Made by a program: the position numbers and the translations under genes. From Cylindrospermum sp. FACHB-282 (GTDB lineage: Bacteria; Cyanobacteriota; Cyanobacteriia; Cyanobacteriales; Nostocaceae): 61,067 nt of DNA. The notes beneath the pieces were generated by a model that saw nothing but the letters and a program-made list of their open reading frames with translations, did no database searches and was not told the DNA's origin. The stretch spans positions 1-61,067 of the forward strand of contig NZ_JACJRJ010000039.1 of the NCBI RefSeq assembly GCF_014697195.1, read 5' to 3'. Position 1 is the stretch's first letter, and the number at the start of each line of letters is the position of its first letter. Of the stretch, positions 9,375 to 18,341 are shown piece after piece.

Positions 9375-10514
9375 ATGATTAAATACCCTCAAAAGAATCT
9401 ACCCTTGGTTGAGTCAAATCCTGTCCAAGAAGATATCTTATTATCAAGTTACAATTATCATTTACCACCAGAACTCATTGCCAAAACCCCTGTGATGCCT
9501 AGAGATAGCTCACGTTTATTAGTTGTTAATTCTCCAACCACCCATCGCCATAGTATCTTTCAAGATTTACCTCGTTGGTTATCCCCAGGAGACTTACTGA
9601 TTTTTAACAATACCCGTGTGATTCCAGCACGACTTGATGGTAAACAATCGACTGGAAATTCTGTAAAAGTATTCTTATTAGAAGAGAAAATCCCTGGCTA
9701 TTGGTTAGCTTTAGTGGAATCAGAAAAGCAGTTGAACATTGGTAGTGAAATTTGGTTTGGAACGACAGATAAAGACCCTATCGAGAAGATTCCTTTACTA
9801 CAAGCTACTGTCATAGACACAAATGAGGGGAAAGACACTCAATTATTAAAATTTGAGGTATCTACTCCTGAAGTATTATGGCAAAAAATTGAACAACTTG
9901 GTACTGTCACTTTGCCTCCTTTTATACAAGAATCTCAGGCGAACCCATCTCAGTATCAAACTATTTATGCACAACAACCTGGTTCTGTTGCAGCACCAAC
10001 AGCAGGATTACATTTTACGCAAGAATTATTAGAAGAACTTAGCAAACAAGGTATTAATCAAGCTCATATTACTTTACAGATTAGTAGCGGAACCTTTCAT
10101 CCGGTTGAAGTTGAAGAAATCACTAAACACAATATTCATCAAGAATGGATAGATGTCTCTGAAACAACCATTAAACAAATTCGGGATACTCAAGCAGAGG
10201 GAGGACGAATTATTGCGGTGGGGACTACGGTGGTTAGAGCTTTAGAAGGTTCGGCTAAGGTAGCCGAACAGTTAGGTCAAAATTTAACTGCGTTTCGAGG
10301 AAAAACCGATATCTTTATTTATCCTGGCTATCGTTGGCGGGTAATTGATGGAATGATTACTAATTTTCACTTACCTCGTTCGAGTTTATTGATGCTTGTT
10401 AGTGCGTTAATTGGCCGAGATAGATTACTCGAATTATATAGAGAGGCGATCTCTTCACAATATCGCTTTTACTCCTTTGGGGATAGTATGTTAATTTTGC
10501 CCGAATGCCGCTGA
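9375..10514 (+). CDS. queA: tRNA preQ1(34) S-adenosylmethionine ribosyltransferase-isomerase QueA
   Basis: QueA transfers and isomerises the ribose of SAM onto preQ1 at the wobble position of tRNA, making epoxyqueuosine. The 379-residue protein carries the family blocks YHLPPELIAKTP, RDSSRLLVV, LLIFNNTRVIPARL, AAPTAGLHFT, VGTTVVRALE, TNFHLPRSSLLMLVSAL and YSFGDSMLI. The N-terminus is about 20 residues longer than in E. coli, as in other cyanobacterial QueA. ATG at 9375 is the only in-frame methionine before the conserved block. cutA follows at about 90 bp on the same strand. Confidence 0.95.
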   Translation: MIKYPQKNLPLVESNPVQEDILLSSYNYHLPPELIAKTPVMPRDSSRLLVVNSPTTHRHSIFQDLPRWLSPGDLLIFNNTRVIPARLDGKQSTGNSVKVFLLEEKIPGYWLALVESEKQLNIGSEIWFGTTDKDPIEKIPLLQATVIDTNEGKDTQLLKFEVSTPEVLWQKIEQLGTVTLPPFIQESQANPSQYQTIYAQQPGSVAAPTAGLHFTQELLEELSKQGINQAHITLQISSGTFHPVEVEEITKHNIHQEWIDVSETTIKQIRDTQAEGGRIIAVGTTVVRALEGSAKVAEQLGQNLTAFRGKTDIFIYPGYRWRVIDGMITNFHLPRSSLLMLVSALIGRDRLLELYREAISSQYRFYSFGDSMLILPECR

Positions 10515-10605
10515 TATTCTAAAATAATTAGAGACTGAATATTATTTTTGTCTGTCAGCAAGGAATATATTTGATTCAATATCAAAAACCAAAAGAAACT
10601 TATCC

Positions 10606-10926
10606 ATGTCACAAGAATATATCACTGTCATAACTACTGCACCAAATAAAGAAAATGCCGATAACATTGCCAAGAATTTATTAATAGAAAAATTGGCAGG
10701 ATGCGTTCAAATTATTGGACCTATTACCAGTCATTATTGGTGGCAAGATGAAATTTGTCAGAACGAAGAATGGATTTGTTTGATCAAAAGTAGTCTGGTT
10801 GTCTATGATCAATTAGAACAAACAATTAAAGAAATTCATCCTTATGATGTGCCTGAAATTATTGTTTTACCCATTCTCAAAGCAAGTGATGATTATCTTA
10901 GCTGGTTGAAACAATATCTAAAATAA
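10606..10926 (+). CDS. cutA: Divalent-cation tolerance protein CutA1
   Basis: This is a 106-residue CutA1 of typical length. The signature blocks are visible: VITTAPNKENADNIAKNLL, KLAGCVQI, SHYWWQDEICQNEEW, LIKSS and HPYDVPEIIVLPI. CutA1 forms very stable ferredoxin-like trimers resembling PII proteins. It has been linked to copper tolerance in E. coli, though its role in cyanobacteria is not settled. It follows queA on the same strand, with no clear terminator between them. Confidence 0.92.
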   Translation: MSQEYITVITTAPNKENADNIAKNLLIEKLAGCVQIIGPITSHYWWQDEICQNEEWICLIKSSLVVYDQLEQTIKEIHPYDVPEIIVLPILKASDDYLSWLKQYLK

Positions 10927-11271
10927 AATTAACCCCAAATTCAGACAAAAATTCCAGAGCCTATTTGATTAGTCGATATTTTTTTACCTGCTTTTACACT
11001 CACATCACAAATCTTTTTCGCCAGCTTTTTTGGTGGTTTAGGGTTACTCATGGCGTTACCATTGGCAGTAGTTGCTAAAACTTGGATTCAAGAACTTGTA
11101 TTTAAAACTTTAAATTGACAAAGATTTAAGAATTGATAGAGATTTGGTAATGGGTAATTGGAAGAGAGAAGACAAAAACTTCATCAACAAATTCCTCCTT
11201 GTCTTTCTTAGACAGTTCCGAATCAAGAGTCCGGCGCGAAGCGCTTCGATAGCTATTTTAGGAGGCAAATC
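10927..11271. other. Intergenic region before the DUF389 gene
   Basis: No gene was recognised. The stretch contains the dispersed repeat at 11145-11192 and a short GC-rich palindromic patch GGCGCGAAGCGCTTCG (about 11232-11248). The ribosome binding site AGGAGG at 11260-11265 serves the TTG start at 11272. Confidence 0.5.
11145..11192 (+). repeat. Dispersed repeat, copy 2 (MGNW..FINKF)
   Basis: Related to the minus-strand segment 7545-7598 by shared GGGTAATTGGA and ACTTCATCAA blocks. It can be read as MGNWKREDKNFINKF, but it lies upstream of and out of context with the DUF389 gene. Confidence 0.55.
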
Positions 11272-12267
11272 TTGGGTAGTAACATTCAAGACCGCTTTAA
11301 AAATTTTAGACGCCAAGGTTCGCAGCCAGAACAACTCCAACAGCTACATAAAGATTTGCTAGCAGAGTCTAGCTTAGACTCTGCTTACATAATTTTGATT
11401 ATTAGTTCTTGTGCGATCGCTAGCTTTGGTTTGTTGTCTAACAGTGCCGCGGTAATTATTGGGGCGATGATTGTTGCCCCCCTAATGCTGCCAATTCGGG
11501 GATTAGCCTTTGGTGCGTTGCAAGCAGATGTGAGCTTATTTCGCAAAGGCGTCATTGCTGTAGCGGTGGGAACATTGCTAGCAGTGGCGATCGCCTACTG
11601 TCTCGGTTTACTCGTGCAGCTGCCTAACTATGGTAGTGAAGTGCTGGCCCGTTCGGAACCAACATTGTTAGATTTAGGAATTGCCGTGGCGGCTGGTGGT
11701 ATCAGTGGCTACGCTAAAATTGAGCCAAGAATTTCTGGTAGTGTGGCGGGAACTGCGATCGCTGTCGCCCTTATGCCTCCCATCTGTGTAATTGGCTTAG
11801 GCTTGGCACAAGGAAACTGGGAACTCAGTTTAGGAGCAACTCTGCTCTATCTCACCAACTTACTGGGAATCACCCTCTCCTGTATGCTGACATTCCTGGT
11901 AGCAGGTTACACTTCTATGGCGAGAGCGCGTCAACCCCTGATTTGGACTGTGGCTTTGACCTCAATACTTGTCATTCCCTTAGGTGTGAGCTTTGCCCGA
12001 CTTGTACGCCAAGCGCAACTGGAAAACAGTGTCAAACGGGCGTTGTTGAACCGAACTGTCACTTTTGGGCGATTGCAGTTGCTCAAAACTAATACAAACT
12101 GGTTAACTAATCCTCCAGAAGTCCGCCTGAGTGTGCGGGCAAAGGGAAGAGTAACACCCCGACAAGTGCAGTTATTGGAAGAGTTTATCGAAAAAGAAAT
12201 GGGGCAACCCTTCACCTTAATTTTTGAAGTTGGTCAGGTGGAGGAAATCCGGCGAGAGCTAGACTAA
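11272..12267 (+). CDS. DUF389 family membrane protein
   Basis: This 331-residue protein has a hydrophilic N-terminus and about six membrane segments between residues 40 and 250, then a C-terminal soluble domain. The block NSAAVIIGAMIVAPLMLPIR is the hallmark of the DUF389/TIGR00341 family, whose function is not established. The start is TTG at 11272-11274, with a perfect AGGAGG six bases upstream and no better ATG. It converges on the translocase/HEAT gene. Confidence 0.9.
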   Translation: MGSNIQDRFKNFRRQGSQPEQLQQLHKDLLAESSLDSAYIILIISSCAIASFGLLSNSAAVIIGAMIVAPLMLPIRGLAFGALQADVSLFRKGVIAVAVGTLLAVAIAYCLGLLVQLPNYGSEVLARSEPTLLDLGIAVAAGGISGYAKIEPRISGSVAGTAIAVALMPPICVIGLGLAQGNWELSLGATLLYLTNLLGITLSCMLTFLVAGYTSMARARQPLIWTVALTSILVIPLGVSFARLVRQAQLENSVKRALLNRTVTFGRLQLLKTNTNWLTNPPEVRLSVRAKGRVTPRQVQLLEEFIEKEMGQPFTLIFEVGQVEEIRRELD

Positions 12268-12440
12268 ATAGGTGTGGCGGGAACTGCGATTTTGAATTCA
12301 CTTCGTCCCATCAACTTAGCGACATCCTGACCAATTGTATTGATATAGTTTTCAACTATTTCATCTTTTAACAGAAGTAATTTCTGTTAATATCACGAGT
12401 GGGTAGCCATTAACGTCAATACCCTGATGTTTTGAGGTAA
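12268..12440. other. Convergent spacer with 9-bp palindrome and possible gene scrap
   Basis: TTAACAGAA at 12368-12376 and TTCTGTTAA at 12382-12390 form a perfect hairpin with a 5-nt loop, but no T-run follows. The minus strand can be read as a ~30-residue peptide (KDEIVENYINTIGQDVAKLM), which may be a gene remnant. About 19 bases at 12271-12289 repeat a phrase from inside the DUF389 gene near 11740. Confidence 0.35.
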
Positions 12441-15400
12441 TTACCGTTGATGGATCTGGTGTTTTTGCATCAATTCTTTAACTTGAGCCGCCACAAGTGG
12501 GTGAGGATCTTGTTGCAGGTGGGGGAGAATTTCCTGGAAGATGCGGTGTGAAACTGCACTTAGGTAGGCGATTGCTGCTTCCCGGACAAAGCCTGTAGGA
12601 TGACGTAGTGTTAACAAAATTTCGGTAGCTGTCAATCGGATGCGAGCAACTTGAGCGAAATGAAAACAGCAAGCCAAGCACCAGTCAGAAAGCAAATTAC
12701 CCTGCATGATCAATTTGCGGAGTCGGTCGCTAACTAACATATTTTCATATTTTGCCATTCTGGCTTCTACAAGATATTGGAGTTTATCTTGTTGCGATCG
12801 CCGATCTAAAATATTCAACAATAGGGGCTTGCAAGACAAATACACAGTATGGTCTAAAATTTCTAATCCCCGTGCTAAACTGACCAGTGACTGAGACCGG
12901 AGATGAAAAGCTGCCGCCTGCATTTTTTCTAGAGGATAAAGCAGTTTTAATAGCAACAATAACCGCTCCTTAATATCCATTTCCCACTCTAGAAGAGAGC
13001 GTTGCATTAATTCACTGACAATCATCACCCGCTGACTGGCTTGAGGGCTGTTGAGAGAGTCTATTGTTCTGAAGTCTATATAGGCAGAGTAAATCTCACC
13101 TAAAAAGCGTAATTCTTGCTCAATTAAAGCTTCTACCCTACTTTCATAGAACCGATCCACTAAACTAGTAATTCCTGGTTGTTGGTTGATTTTCAGTAAG
13201 CTGCGGAGGATATGATCCCTAGTAGTGCCCCTAGAGATTTCCAAGTTTTGCCATAAAGTCTCCACTGCTTCGGAAGTGCCGATTTGGGCAATGGTACGCC
13301 AAGCGTGCATCCGCACTACTTCCGGTTTGTAAACATCCGTAGCTAGTTCCAAGAGCATCTTGAGCGCTTCGTTTTCTAGGCGCACTAGGGCTTGGGTAGC
13401 TGTAGTGCGGGTTGACTTATAGTAAAGTGCTGCTAGTAGTGCCGAATAGTACTCTTCCAAATGGGTAGCGGCGATCATTTCCAATACAGCACAGCGCACC
13501 CGTAAAGACACATCCTGTAACAAATTCGGAATATGAATTCGTAGGGCCTGTAAATAAACCGCTTCTCTGAGTGCTTTGACTCCATTCATCCGTTCCCGTT
13601 CGTGTTTATGAGTCAGCATTCGGCGCATGGTTTTGGTAGCTGCTACCTTTTGCATAGGCGTTCCCTGACGTAACAACAAAGCGGCGGCGGTGGCGCGGAT
13701 GAGTGAGTTTTGGCGGGGGTGTAGGTATTCTTCTAGTAGGCTTAAATTGGGATTTGGATCAGCCAGCCAAACATAGCGGAGGGCCAAGGCAAAAACTTCG
13801 GGGTCAATAGTTCCTGAGGGCTGATCTAGCAAATAACGAACTTCAGGCACATAATCGGGGTTTACTTCTCCCATGAGCATCACCTCTAAACTTTGGCGCT
13901 GCAAATCTGGGGTTAATTTAATTAGCAGGGGTGCTAAAACTTTCCCTGCGCCTGGGAGATCAATTTGGGCTAAAAGTTCTAGACAAGAGCGTTTATCTGC
14001 GTCGCTGCCTTTTTCTCCTAAAGCTTTAACTACCCCCTGCTTAAAGACACGCAAGCCTACATTGGCCGCACTCAATTCTCCCCGTTCTGCACTTAAGACT
14101 AATAGGTCTACATAGCGTGATCGCAATTCCCAAACTACTTTTAAACAGATTCCAGCTACCAGGGTTGTTTCGCCGATCAATACCCACTTTTGTAGTGGTA
14201 AGGGGACAAATTGCACGGTGAAAAACAGAGTTACAATAATTAATAATCCTGTGAAGCCTGTGGCGATCGCTTCAGCAGTGCCTCCGGATAATGTCTGCAT
14301 CCGGCTGCGAATTCGCTCTGGGATTGGCTGGTAGAGTACAGGCCCGCTACTAATAATAAAGGTGTAGCGCAGAAGTTCATCGCAGAATTTGAGACTCATC
14401 AAACCCCAGAAAAAGCCTTGCCCTTGTGTTCCTAAGAATAAAGTCAGCAAGGCTAGAGCACAGGGGAGTACAAACCCGACGGTGATTGGTAAAAGCGCCG
14501 CCGTAAAAAATACTCCAATCCGTTCGATCAGTCGGCTGGAAAAAAACCACTGCGTCACTAACTCACACAGTCCAACAATCCCACCAAATAGACCCAAGAA
14601 GCTAGCGAGTTCTTGGTTGTCCAAAGTAGACTTTAGCTCCCGCAGATACTGAAAGTCTACTAACAACCCAATCACCTGCAACAAAGCCACAAAGGCAAAC
14701 AACTGCCAGGCATAGCGCTTTAGAGGAGTTTTGAGGCGACGGTGACGTCCGGCTTGCTCTTCGGGAATCATTCGTTGCGGGGTATCGGGAAAAGCTTCTT
14801 GATAGTGATAACTTAAATAAAATAAAATTCCCGCCCCGATCATAATTACAATACAGGCGATCAGAATCACCGTATTTAGTGTGGCGAATTTCAACAGCCA
14901 AGGCAGACTAAAGCCACTGATCACATCAGCCACCAACAGACCACTACTCACCAGTGGGTAAGTGCGCTTAATCTCCCGAATATTGAATAGTTGATTGGCA
15001 ATAATGGCGGTGTTGAGGTCATTGACCACATAAAATGCGTCTACCCACAGCCTGAGCAGAAACACAATAATCATTGCTAGGTAGCTGGCCTGTATTCTCC
15101 AATGCAATAAGACTAATAAAAATAAAGGCGTCACCATACAAGGTGCGATCGCCACAATCACCCAACGCAAGGGAAAAACCTTTTGCAGCCAAGAATATAA
15201 AACCACCAGTCCAGCACCAATGGCTGCACTAGCAATATAAATCAAAGGCAGGGAGGCAGCCCCATATTCATCCAAAAACAGCGCTACTGTACTGTCCTCA
15301 GCCCACCGCAATCCTACAGATACAGTTGTGTAGAAGGCAAACATCATCCAAGTCCGTTCGCCCTCCTCTGGTCGGAGATTCACCCACTGAAGCAATCGTG

Positions 15401-15446
15401 GCAGAGCGCCTTTATTTGCAGCTAACCAGTGATTTTTCAATTCCAT
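12441..15446 (-). CDS. ATP/ADP-translocase-like membrane domain fused to HEAT repeats
   Basis: This 1001-residue protein has two parts. Residues ~1-440 contain about 12 hydrophobic segments and resemble the major-facilitator/NTT (ATP:ADP antiporter-like) fold, starting with ERTWMMFAFYTTVSVGLRWAED. Residues ~460-1000 are a soluble array of paired helices with HEAT-like composition (for example HKHERERMNGVKALREAVYL and SLRVRCAVLEMIAATH). Such fusions occur in many cyanobacteria without an assigned substrate. The HEAT domain is likely a cytoplasmic protein-interaction platform. It lies downstream of infC on the same strand but is separated by hairpins, so it probably has its own promoter. Transport of nucleotides is only a possibility. 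Confidence 0.75.
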   Translation of the reverse strand: MELKNHWLAANKGALPRLLQWVNLRPEEGERTWMMFAFYTTVSVGLRWAEDSTVALFLDEYGAASLPLIYIASAAIGAGLVVLYSWLQKVFPLRWVIVAIAPCMVTPLFLLVLLHWRIQASYLAMIIVFLLRLWVDAFYVVNDLNTAIIANQLFNIREIKRTYPLVSSGLLVADVISGFSLPWLLKFATLNTVILIACIVIMIGAGILFYLSYHYQEAFPDTPQRMIPEEQAGRHRRLKTPLKRYAWQLFAFVALLQVIGLLVDFQYLRELKSTLDNQELASFLGLFGGIVGLCELVTQWFFSSRLIERIGVFFTAALLPITVGFVLPCALALLTLFLGTQGQGFFWGLMSLKFCDELLRYTFIISSGPVLYQPIPERIRSRMQTLSGGTAEAIATGFTGLLIIVTLFFTVQFVPLPLQKWVLIGETTLVAGICLKVVWELRSRYVDLLVLSAERGELSAANVGLRVFKQGVVKALGEKGSDADKRSCLELLAQIDLPGAGKVLAPLLIKLTPDLQRQSLEVMLMGEVNPDYVPEVRYLLDQPSGTIDPEVFALALRYVWLADPNPNLSLLEEYLHPRQNSLIRATAAALLLRQGTPMQKVAATKTMRRMLTHKHERERMNGVKALREAVYLQALRIHIPNLLQDVSLRVRCAVLEMIAATHLEEYYSALLAALYYKSTRTTATQALVRLENEALKMLLELATDVYKPEVVRMHAWRTIAQIGTSEAVETLWQNLEISRGTTRDHILRSLLKINQQPGITSLVDRFYESRVEALIEQELRFLGEIYSAYIDFRTIDSLNSPQASQRVMIVSELMQRSLLEWEMDIKERLLLLLKLLYPLEKMQAAAFHLRSQSLVSLARGLEILDHTVYLSCKPLLLNILDRRSQQDKLQYLVEARMAKYENMLVSDRLRKLIMQGNLLSDWCLACCFHFAQVARIRLTATEILLTLRHPTGFVREAAIAYLSAVSHRIFQEILPHLQQDPHPLVAAQVKELMQKHQIHQR

Positions 15447-15518
15447 GCAGTTTTAGTTTCTGGTGTCATCACAGCGCAACGGGCAAGTAAAAAGCATAAC
15501 AGTTACTCATAATGCAAA

Positions 15519-15565
15519 AGTCCTGAGCATCTGAGTATTATTTTTCCCACTCAGCTCTCAGGACT
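15519..15565 (-). terminator. Hairpin terminator candidate downstream of infC
   Basis: AGTCCTGAG (15519-15527) pairs with CTCAGGACT (15557-15565), with an additional inner CTGAGT/ACTCAG stem. On the minus strand the stem is followed by TTTTG. On the plus strand it is followed by ATCAGTTTTT, so it may act in either direction. It separates infC from the translocase/HEAT gene. Confidence 0.5.
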
Positions 15566-15615
15566 ATCAGTTTTTGATTAATTTAAACGACCTTAGACTC
15601 AATGGTCGTTTTTGT

Positions 15616-15650
15616 CTTTGAGTTATTCTACATCTGTAGAACACTCAAAG
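15616..15650 (-). terminator. 35-nt perfect hairpin next to the infC stop
   Basis: CTTTGAGT-T-ATTCTACA faces TGTAGAA-C-ACTCAAAG with a 2-nt loop, starting three bases after the infC stop codon. The T-run on the minus strand is weak, so it may be an mRNA 3'-stabilising hairpin and not a terminator. A second small hairpin (AAACGACC/GGTCGTTT, 15585-15611) lies beyond it. Confidence 0.5.
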
Positions 15651-15652
15651 GA

Positions 15653-16186
15653 TTACTTTTTGGGTGAGAGGAGCATCATCATGTTGCGTCCTTCTTTTTT
15701 CGGCGCTTGCTGCACTTCACCAAATGGCTCCAAATCTGTTGCCATCCGCTTGAGCAATTCTTCTGCTAAGTCACTGTGTTGAATTTCTCGACCCCGGAAC
15801 ATCACAGTAGCTTTGACTTTATCACCATCTTTAAGAAAGCGCTCTGCTTGCTTAACACGCACATTATAGTCGTGTTCTTCGATCTTATAGCGCATCTTCA
15901 CTTCCTTTACGTCAGCCGTGTGCTGCTTCTTCCGGGCTTCCCGCGCCTTTTTTTCCTGCTCAAACTTGTATTTCCCATAGTCCATGATCCGGCAAACCGG
16001 TGGGTCAGCTTTGTCACTGAGTAGCACCAGATCTAGTTCTTTTTCTTCTGCTAGTTGTAGTGCTTCCTGCGGCGGCATAATTCCCAGTTGGGCGCCATCA
16101 GTGTCAATGACCCGAATTTTCGGGAAGCGAATCCGTTCATTAATTTGGGGCAGATCGCGAGTTCGTTTTTTCTCAATCACAGGCAT
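15653..16186 (-). CDS. infC: Translation initiation factor IF-3
   Basis: IF-3 binds the 30S subunit, prevents premature 50S joining and checks the initiator codon-anticodon pair. The 177-residue length is standard. The N-domain starts [20 protein letters not shown], followed by the linker [15 protein letters not shown], and the C-domain contains [20 protein letters not shown] and [12 protein letters not shown]. The assigned start is ATG at 16184-16186, unlike the AUU of E. coli infC. rpmI and rplT do not follow it here. Two palindromes in the 5' spacer are listed separately. Confidence 0.96.
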   Translation of the reverse strand: MPVIEKKRTRDLPQINERIRFPKIRVIDTDGAQLGIMPPQEALQLAEEKELDLVLLSDKADPPVCRIMDYGKYKFEQEKKAREARKKQHTADVKEVKMRYKIEEHDYNVRVKQAERFLKDGDKVKATVMFRGREIQHSDLAEELLKRMATDLEPFGEVQQAPKKEGRNMMMLLSPKK

Positions 16187-16422
16187 TAGGATTTGTGGGA
16201 GCTCTTAGTTAAGGATTTGGCTTGGTCTTGATTGGTATGCCTCTGAGGCAAAATCTTCAAATAACTCATAAATTAGCAATGAGTCTCTAGTTCTAGGTTA
16301 GCGAATCCATACATGACTTGCGTCATTGTATTTGTCATTTTACTCACTCTGAGAGAATTTCTTTGCAAGAGTTAATCTAAATTACACAACATCGGCCAAT
16401 ATTAACTATTGTGACAATTTTT

Positions 16423-16438
16423 GGTCAATACATTGACC
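16423..16438. promoter_or_regulatory. Palindrome GGTCAATACATTGACC, possible operator
   Basis: GGTCAA and TTGACC are separated by four bases in the divergent spacer. Symmetry and position suggest a dimeric regulator site. No known consensus was matched. Confidence 0.3.
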
Positions 16439-16504
16439 CTTTGATTGGGCAGTATATTGCCAGCATATCAAGACGACATATACAAAAAATTTATCAAATC
16501 AGAA

Positions 16505-16521
16505 GTAACATATTATGTTAC
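16505..16521. promoter_or_regulatory. Palindrome GTAACATATTATGTTAC, possible operator
   Basis: A perfect 17-bp palindrome (8-bp arms around one T), about 175 bp upstream of the hydrolase start. It does not fit the NtcA consensus GTA-N8-TAC, since the outer spacing is 11. Confidence 0.35.
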
Positions 16522-16696
16522 ACAAGGGAGTTAGCAATCTATTGGGACAAAACCTATTAAGAAACTTATGGAGAAAAGTTCTCGTGGCTGGTCTTGATCT
16601 AGGCAGATAATTGTCGCAACTCTCCCAAACTTAGCACTAAAAATTTGCAATTAGACTCTTATATTCAAATTAGAGGCGGAAAAATTGGAGGTAATT

Positions 16697-17614
16697 GTGA
16701 CCACTGCAATACATTGGCAGCATCGGATTGGTAATCAAAGGGACTGGATTTGGCGGGGTTGGCAAACCCGCTACACCTACATCCGCCCTGACCAAAATCA
16801 CCAAAAAACCACACCTCTAATTTTGCTACATGGGTTTGGCGCTTCCATTGGTCATTGGCGACATAATTTAGAGGTTTTAGGCGAATTCCACACAGTGTAC
16901 GCCCTAGATATGCTGGGTTTTGGCGCTTCAGAAAAAGCCCCGGTCAATTACAGCATAGGACTCTGGGTTGAGCAGGTTTACGACTTTTGGAAAGCATTTA
17001 TCCGCCAACCAGTGGTATTAGTAGGCAATTCCAATGGTTCGCTGATTTCCTTAGCCGCGGCCCTAGCCCATCCTGACATGGTGCAAGGTATCGTGATGAT
17101 GAGTTTGCCCGATCCTTCACTGGAACAAGAAGCGATCCCCGTTTTTCTCCAACCCATTGTCAGGGCTATTAAAAATGTTGTTGCTTCTAGGCTGATACTG
17201 AAACCTGTATTTCACCTAGTGCGCCGTCCCGGGGTGCTGCGTCGCTGGGCTAGTTTGGCCTACGCTAACCCAGAGGCGGTCACCGATGAACTCATAGATA
17301 TTTTAGCCGGGCCCCCCCAAGACCGGGGTTCTGCCCGTGCTTTTGCTGCCCTCTTTAAAGCTGCAATTGGTATTAACTTTAGTCCCAGTGTCAAGACAGT
17401 ATTACCAAACTTAACAATTCCTATGCTCTTAATTTGGGGGCAAAAAGACCGATTTGTTCCCCCCATACTGGCTAGCCGATTTTCTTTATACAACGATAAA
17501 TTAGAACTGCTCAATCTAGAAGATGTGGGACACTGCCCCCATGATGAATCACCAGAAAAAGTGAACCAAATAATTTTAGATTGGCTTGAGAGGTTAGTGG
17601 GCGATCGCCAGTAG
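16697..17614 (+). CDS. Alpha/beta-fold hydrolase
   Basis: This 305-residue hydrolase of the cyanobacterial/plastid epoxide-hydrolase-like group begins MTTAIHWQHRIGNQRDW. The catalytic triad can be placed as Ser112 in VGNSNGSL, an Asp in GQKDRFVPP and a His in VGHCPHDES. The oxyanion-loop motif LLHGFGASIGHWRHN precedes it. I place the start at GTG 16697, because GGAGG at 16687-16691 stands five bases before it. The upstream TTG at 16685 would overlap that ribosome binding site. The substrate is unknown; related plant and cyanobacterial proteins include pheophytinase-like esterases. Confidence 0.85.
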   Translation: MTTAIHWQHRIGNQRDWIWRGWQTRYTYIRPDQNHQKTTPLILLHGFGASIGHWRHNLEVLGEFHTVYALDMLGFGASEKAPVNYSIGLWVEQVYDFWKAFIRQPVVLVGNSNGSLISLAAALAHPDMVQGIVMMSLPDPSLEQEAIPVFLQPIVRAIKNVVASRLILKPVFHLVRRPGVLRRWASLAYANPEAVTDELIDILAGPPQDRGSARAFAALFKAAIGINFSPSVKTVLPNLTIPMLLIWGQKDRFVPPILASRFSLYNDKLELLNLEDVGHCPHDESPEKVNQIILDWLERLVGDRQ

Positions 17615-17704
17615 TTTACAGGTGGGAAAAAATCAGGCGTAGCGGCATCACTGGATTTTGTTTAGTCCGACTCAACTATGGGAGCAACTAACTGAAGCCA
17701 GTAG

Positions 17705-18067
17705 TTAGCCAATTGAGACTTGGGTAGAGTCAACGTCTGTAGTGCCGTTTACTGACCGCGCTACAGAGGTCATCTTGTTGAGAATATTTTGATCGGGAAC
17801 CTTGCCTTTTAAGACTACAGTGCTACCAGTCTGAGCAACCCAGAGGGTATTAACATCATCAAGTTGGGGATCTTGATCAAAGGCCAATGCTACTCGTTTA
17901 GCCAATCCACTCTGGTCGTATTCTCCGTTCAATCCAAGGCGCTCTGGGGGAATTGCTTGAGTTGCAGTAGCGGTAGCAGTAGCAGACTGTGGTACTGGCT
18001 GTGGAGTCGGATTTACTTGTGCATTTTCCGGTTTTTCCAATCCAAAAAGTCTTTGTAACCAACCCAT
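17705..18067 (-). CDS. BON-domain protein
   Basis: This 120-residue protein starts MGWLQRLFGLEKPEN and has a low-complexity Pro/Gln/Ala/Thr linker (about 18-42). It ends in a BON domain, seen as GLAKRVALAFDQDPQLDDVN, TVVLKGKVPDQNILNKM and ARSVNGTTDVDSTQV. BON domains bind membranes or peptidoglycan-like ligands, as in OsmY and Kbp/LysM-BON proteins. No signal peptide is evident, so the protein is probably cytoplasmic or peripheral to the membrane. It faces the hydrolase gene convergently and is divergent from ilvN. Confidence 0.8.
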   Translation of the reverse strand: MGWLQRLFGLEKPENAQVNPTPQPVPQSATATATATQAIPPERLGLNGEYDQSGLAKRVALAFDQDPQLDDVNTLWVAQTGSTVVLKGKVPDQNILNKMTSVARSVNGTTDVDSTQVSIG

Positions 18068-18341
18068 AAAAACTACTCTCTAAATAAACGTTTCTAGGAT
18101 AAAACTATAAAGGCTTGGGGAAAAAGTAGCATCTACCCCTGTAAAGATATGTACTCAGGAAGATTCTTTCTAGCGGTGTAATCTCTAGACAACTTCTATC
18201 TCAGGATGCATTGTGTGCCCTTATTGAGTTTACAATGGGAATCTAGACCTACAATTTAAAATTTAGTGGTGTTTAGTGGTGGTCGCTACCCTGATAAATC
18301 CAAGGGTACTTCTCATACTCCCCTAGCCTCTGTCGGCGAAG

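Larger units (their letters stand above)
16187..16696. other. Divergent promoter region infC / alpha-beta hydrolase
   Basis: No gene was recognised. It holds two short perfect palindromes (16423-16438 and 16505-16521) between two divergently transcribed genes, a typical place for operators. Confidence 0.4.

Noticed and set aside
12268-12440. Gene remnant encoding KDEIVENYINTIGQDVAKLM
   Set aside because: Looks protein-like and faintly like an M48 peptidase segment, but it is too short and unsupported to call; mentioned only in the spacer entry.
16505-16521. NtcA site
   Set aside because: The NtcA consensus is GTA-N8-TAC; here the spacing is 11, so it was recorded only as a generic palindrome.
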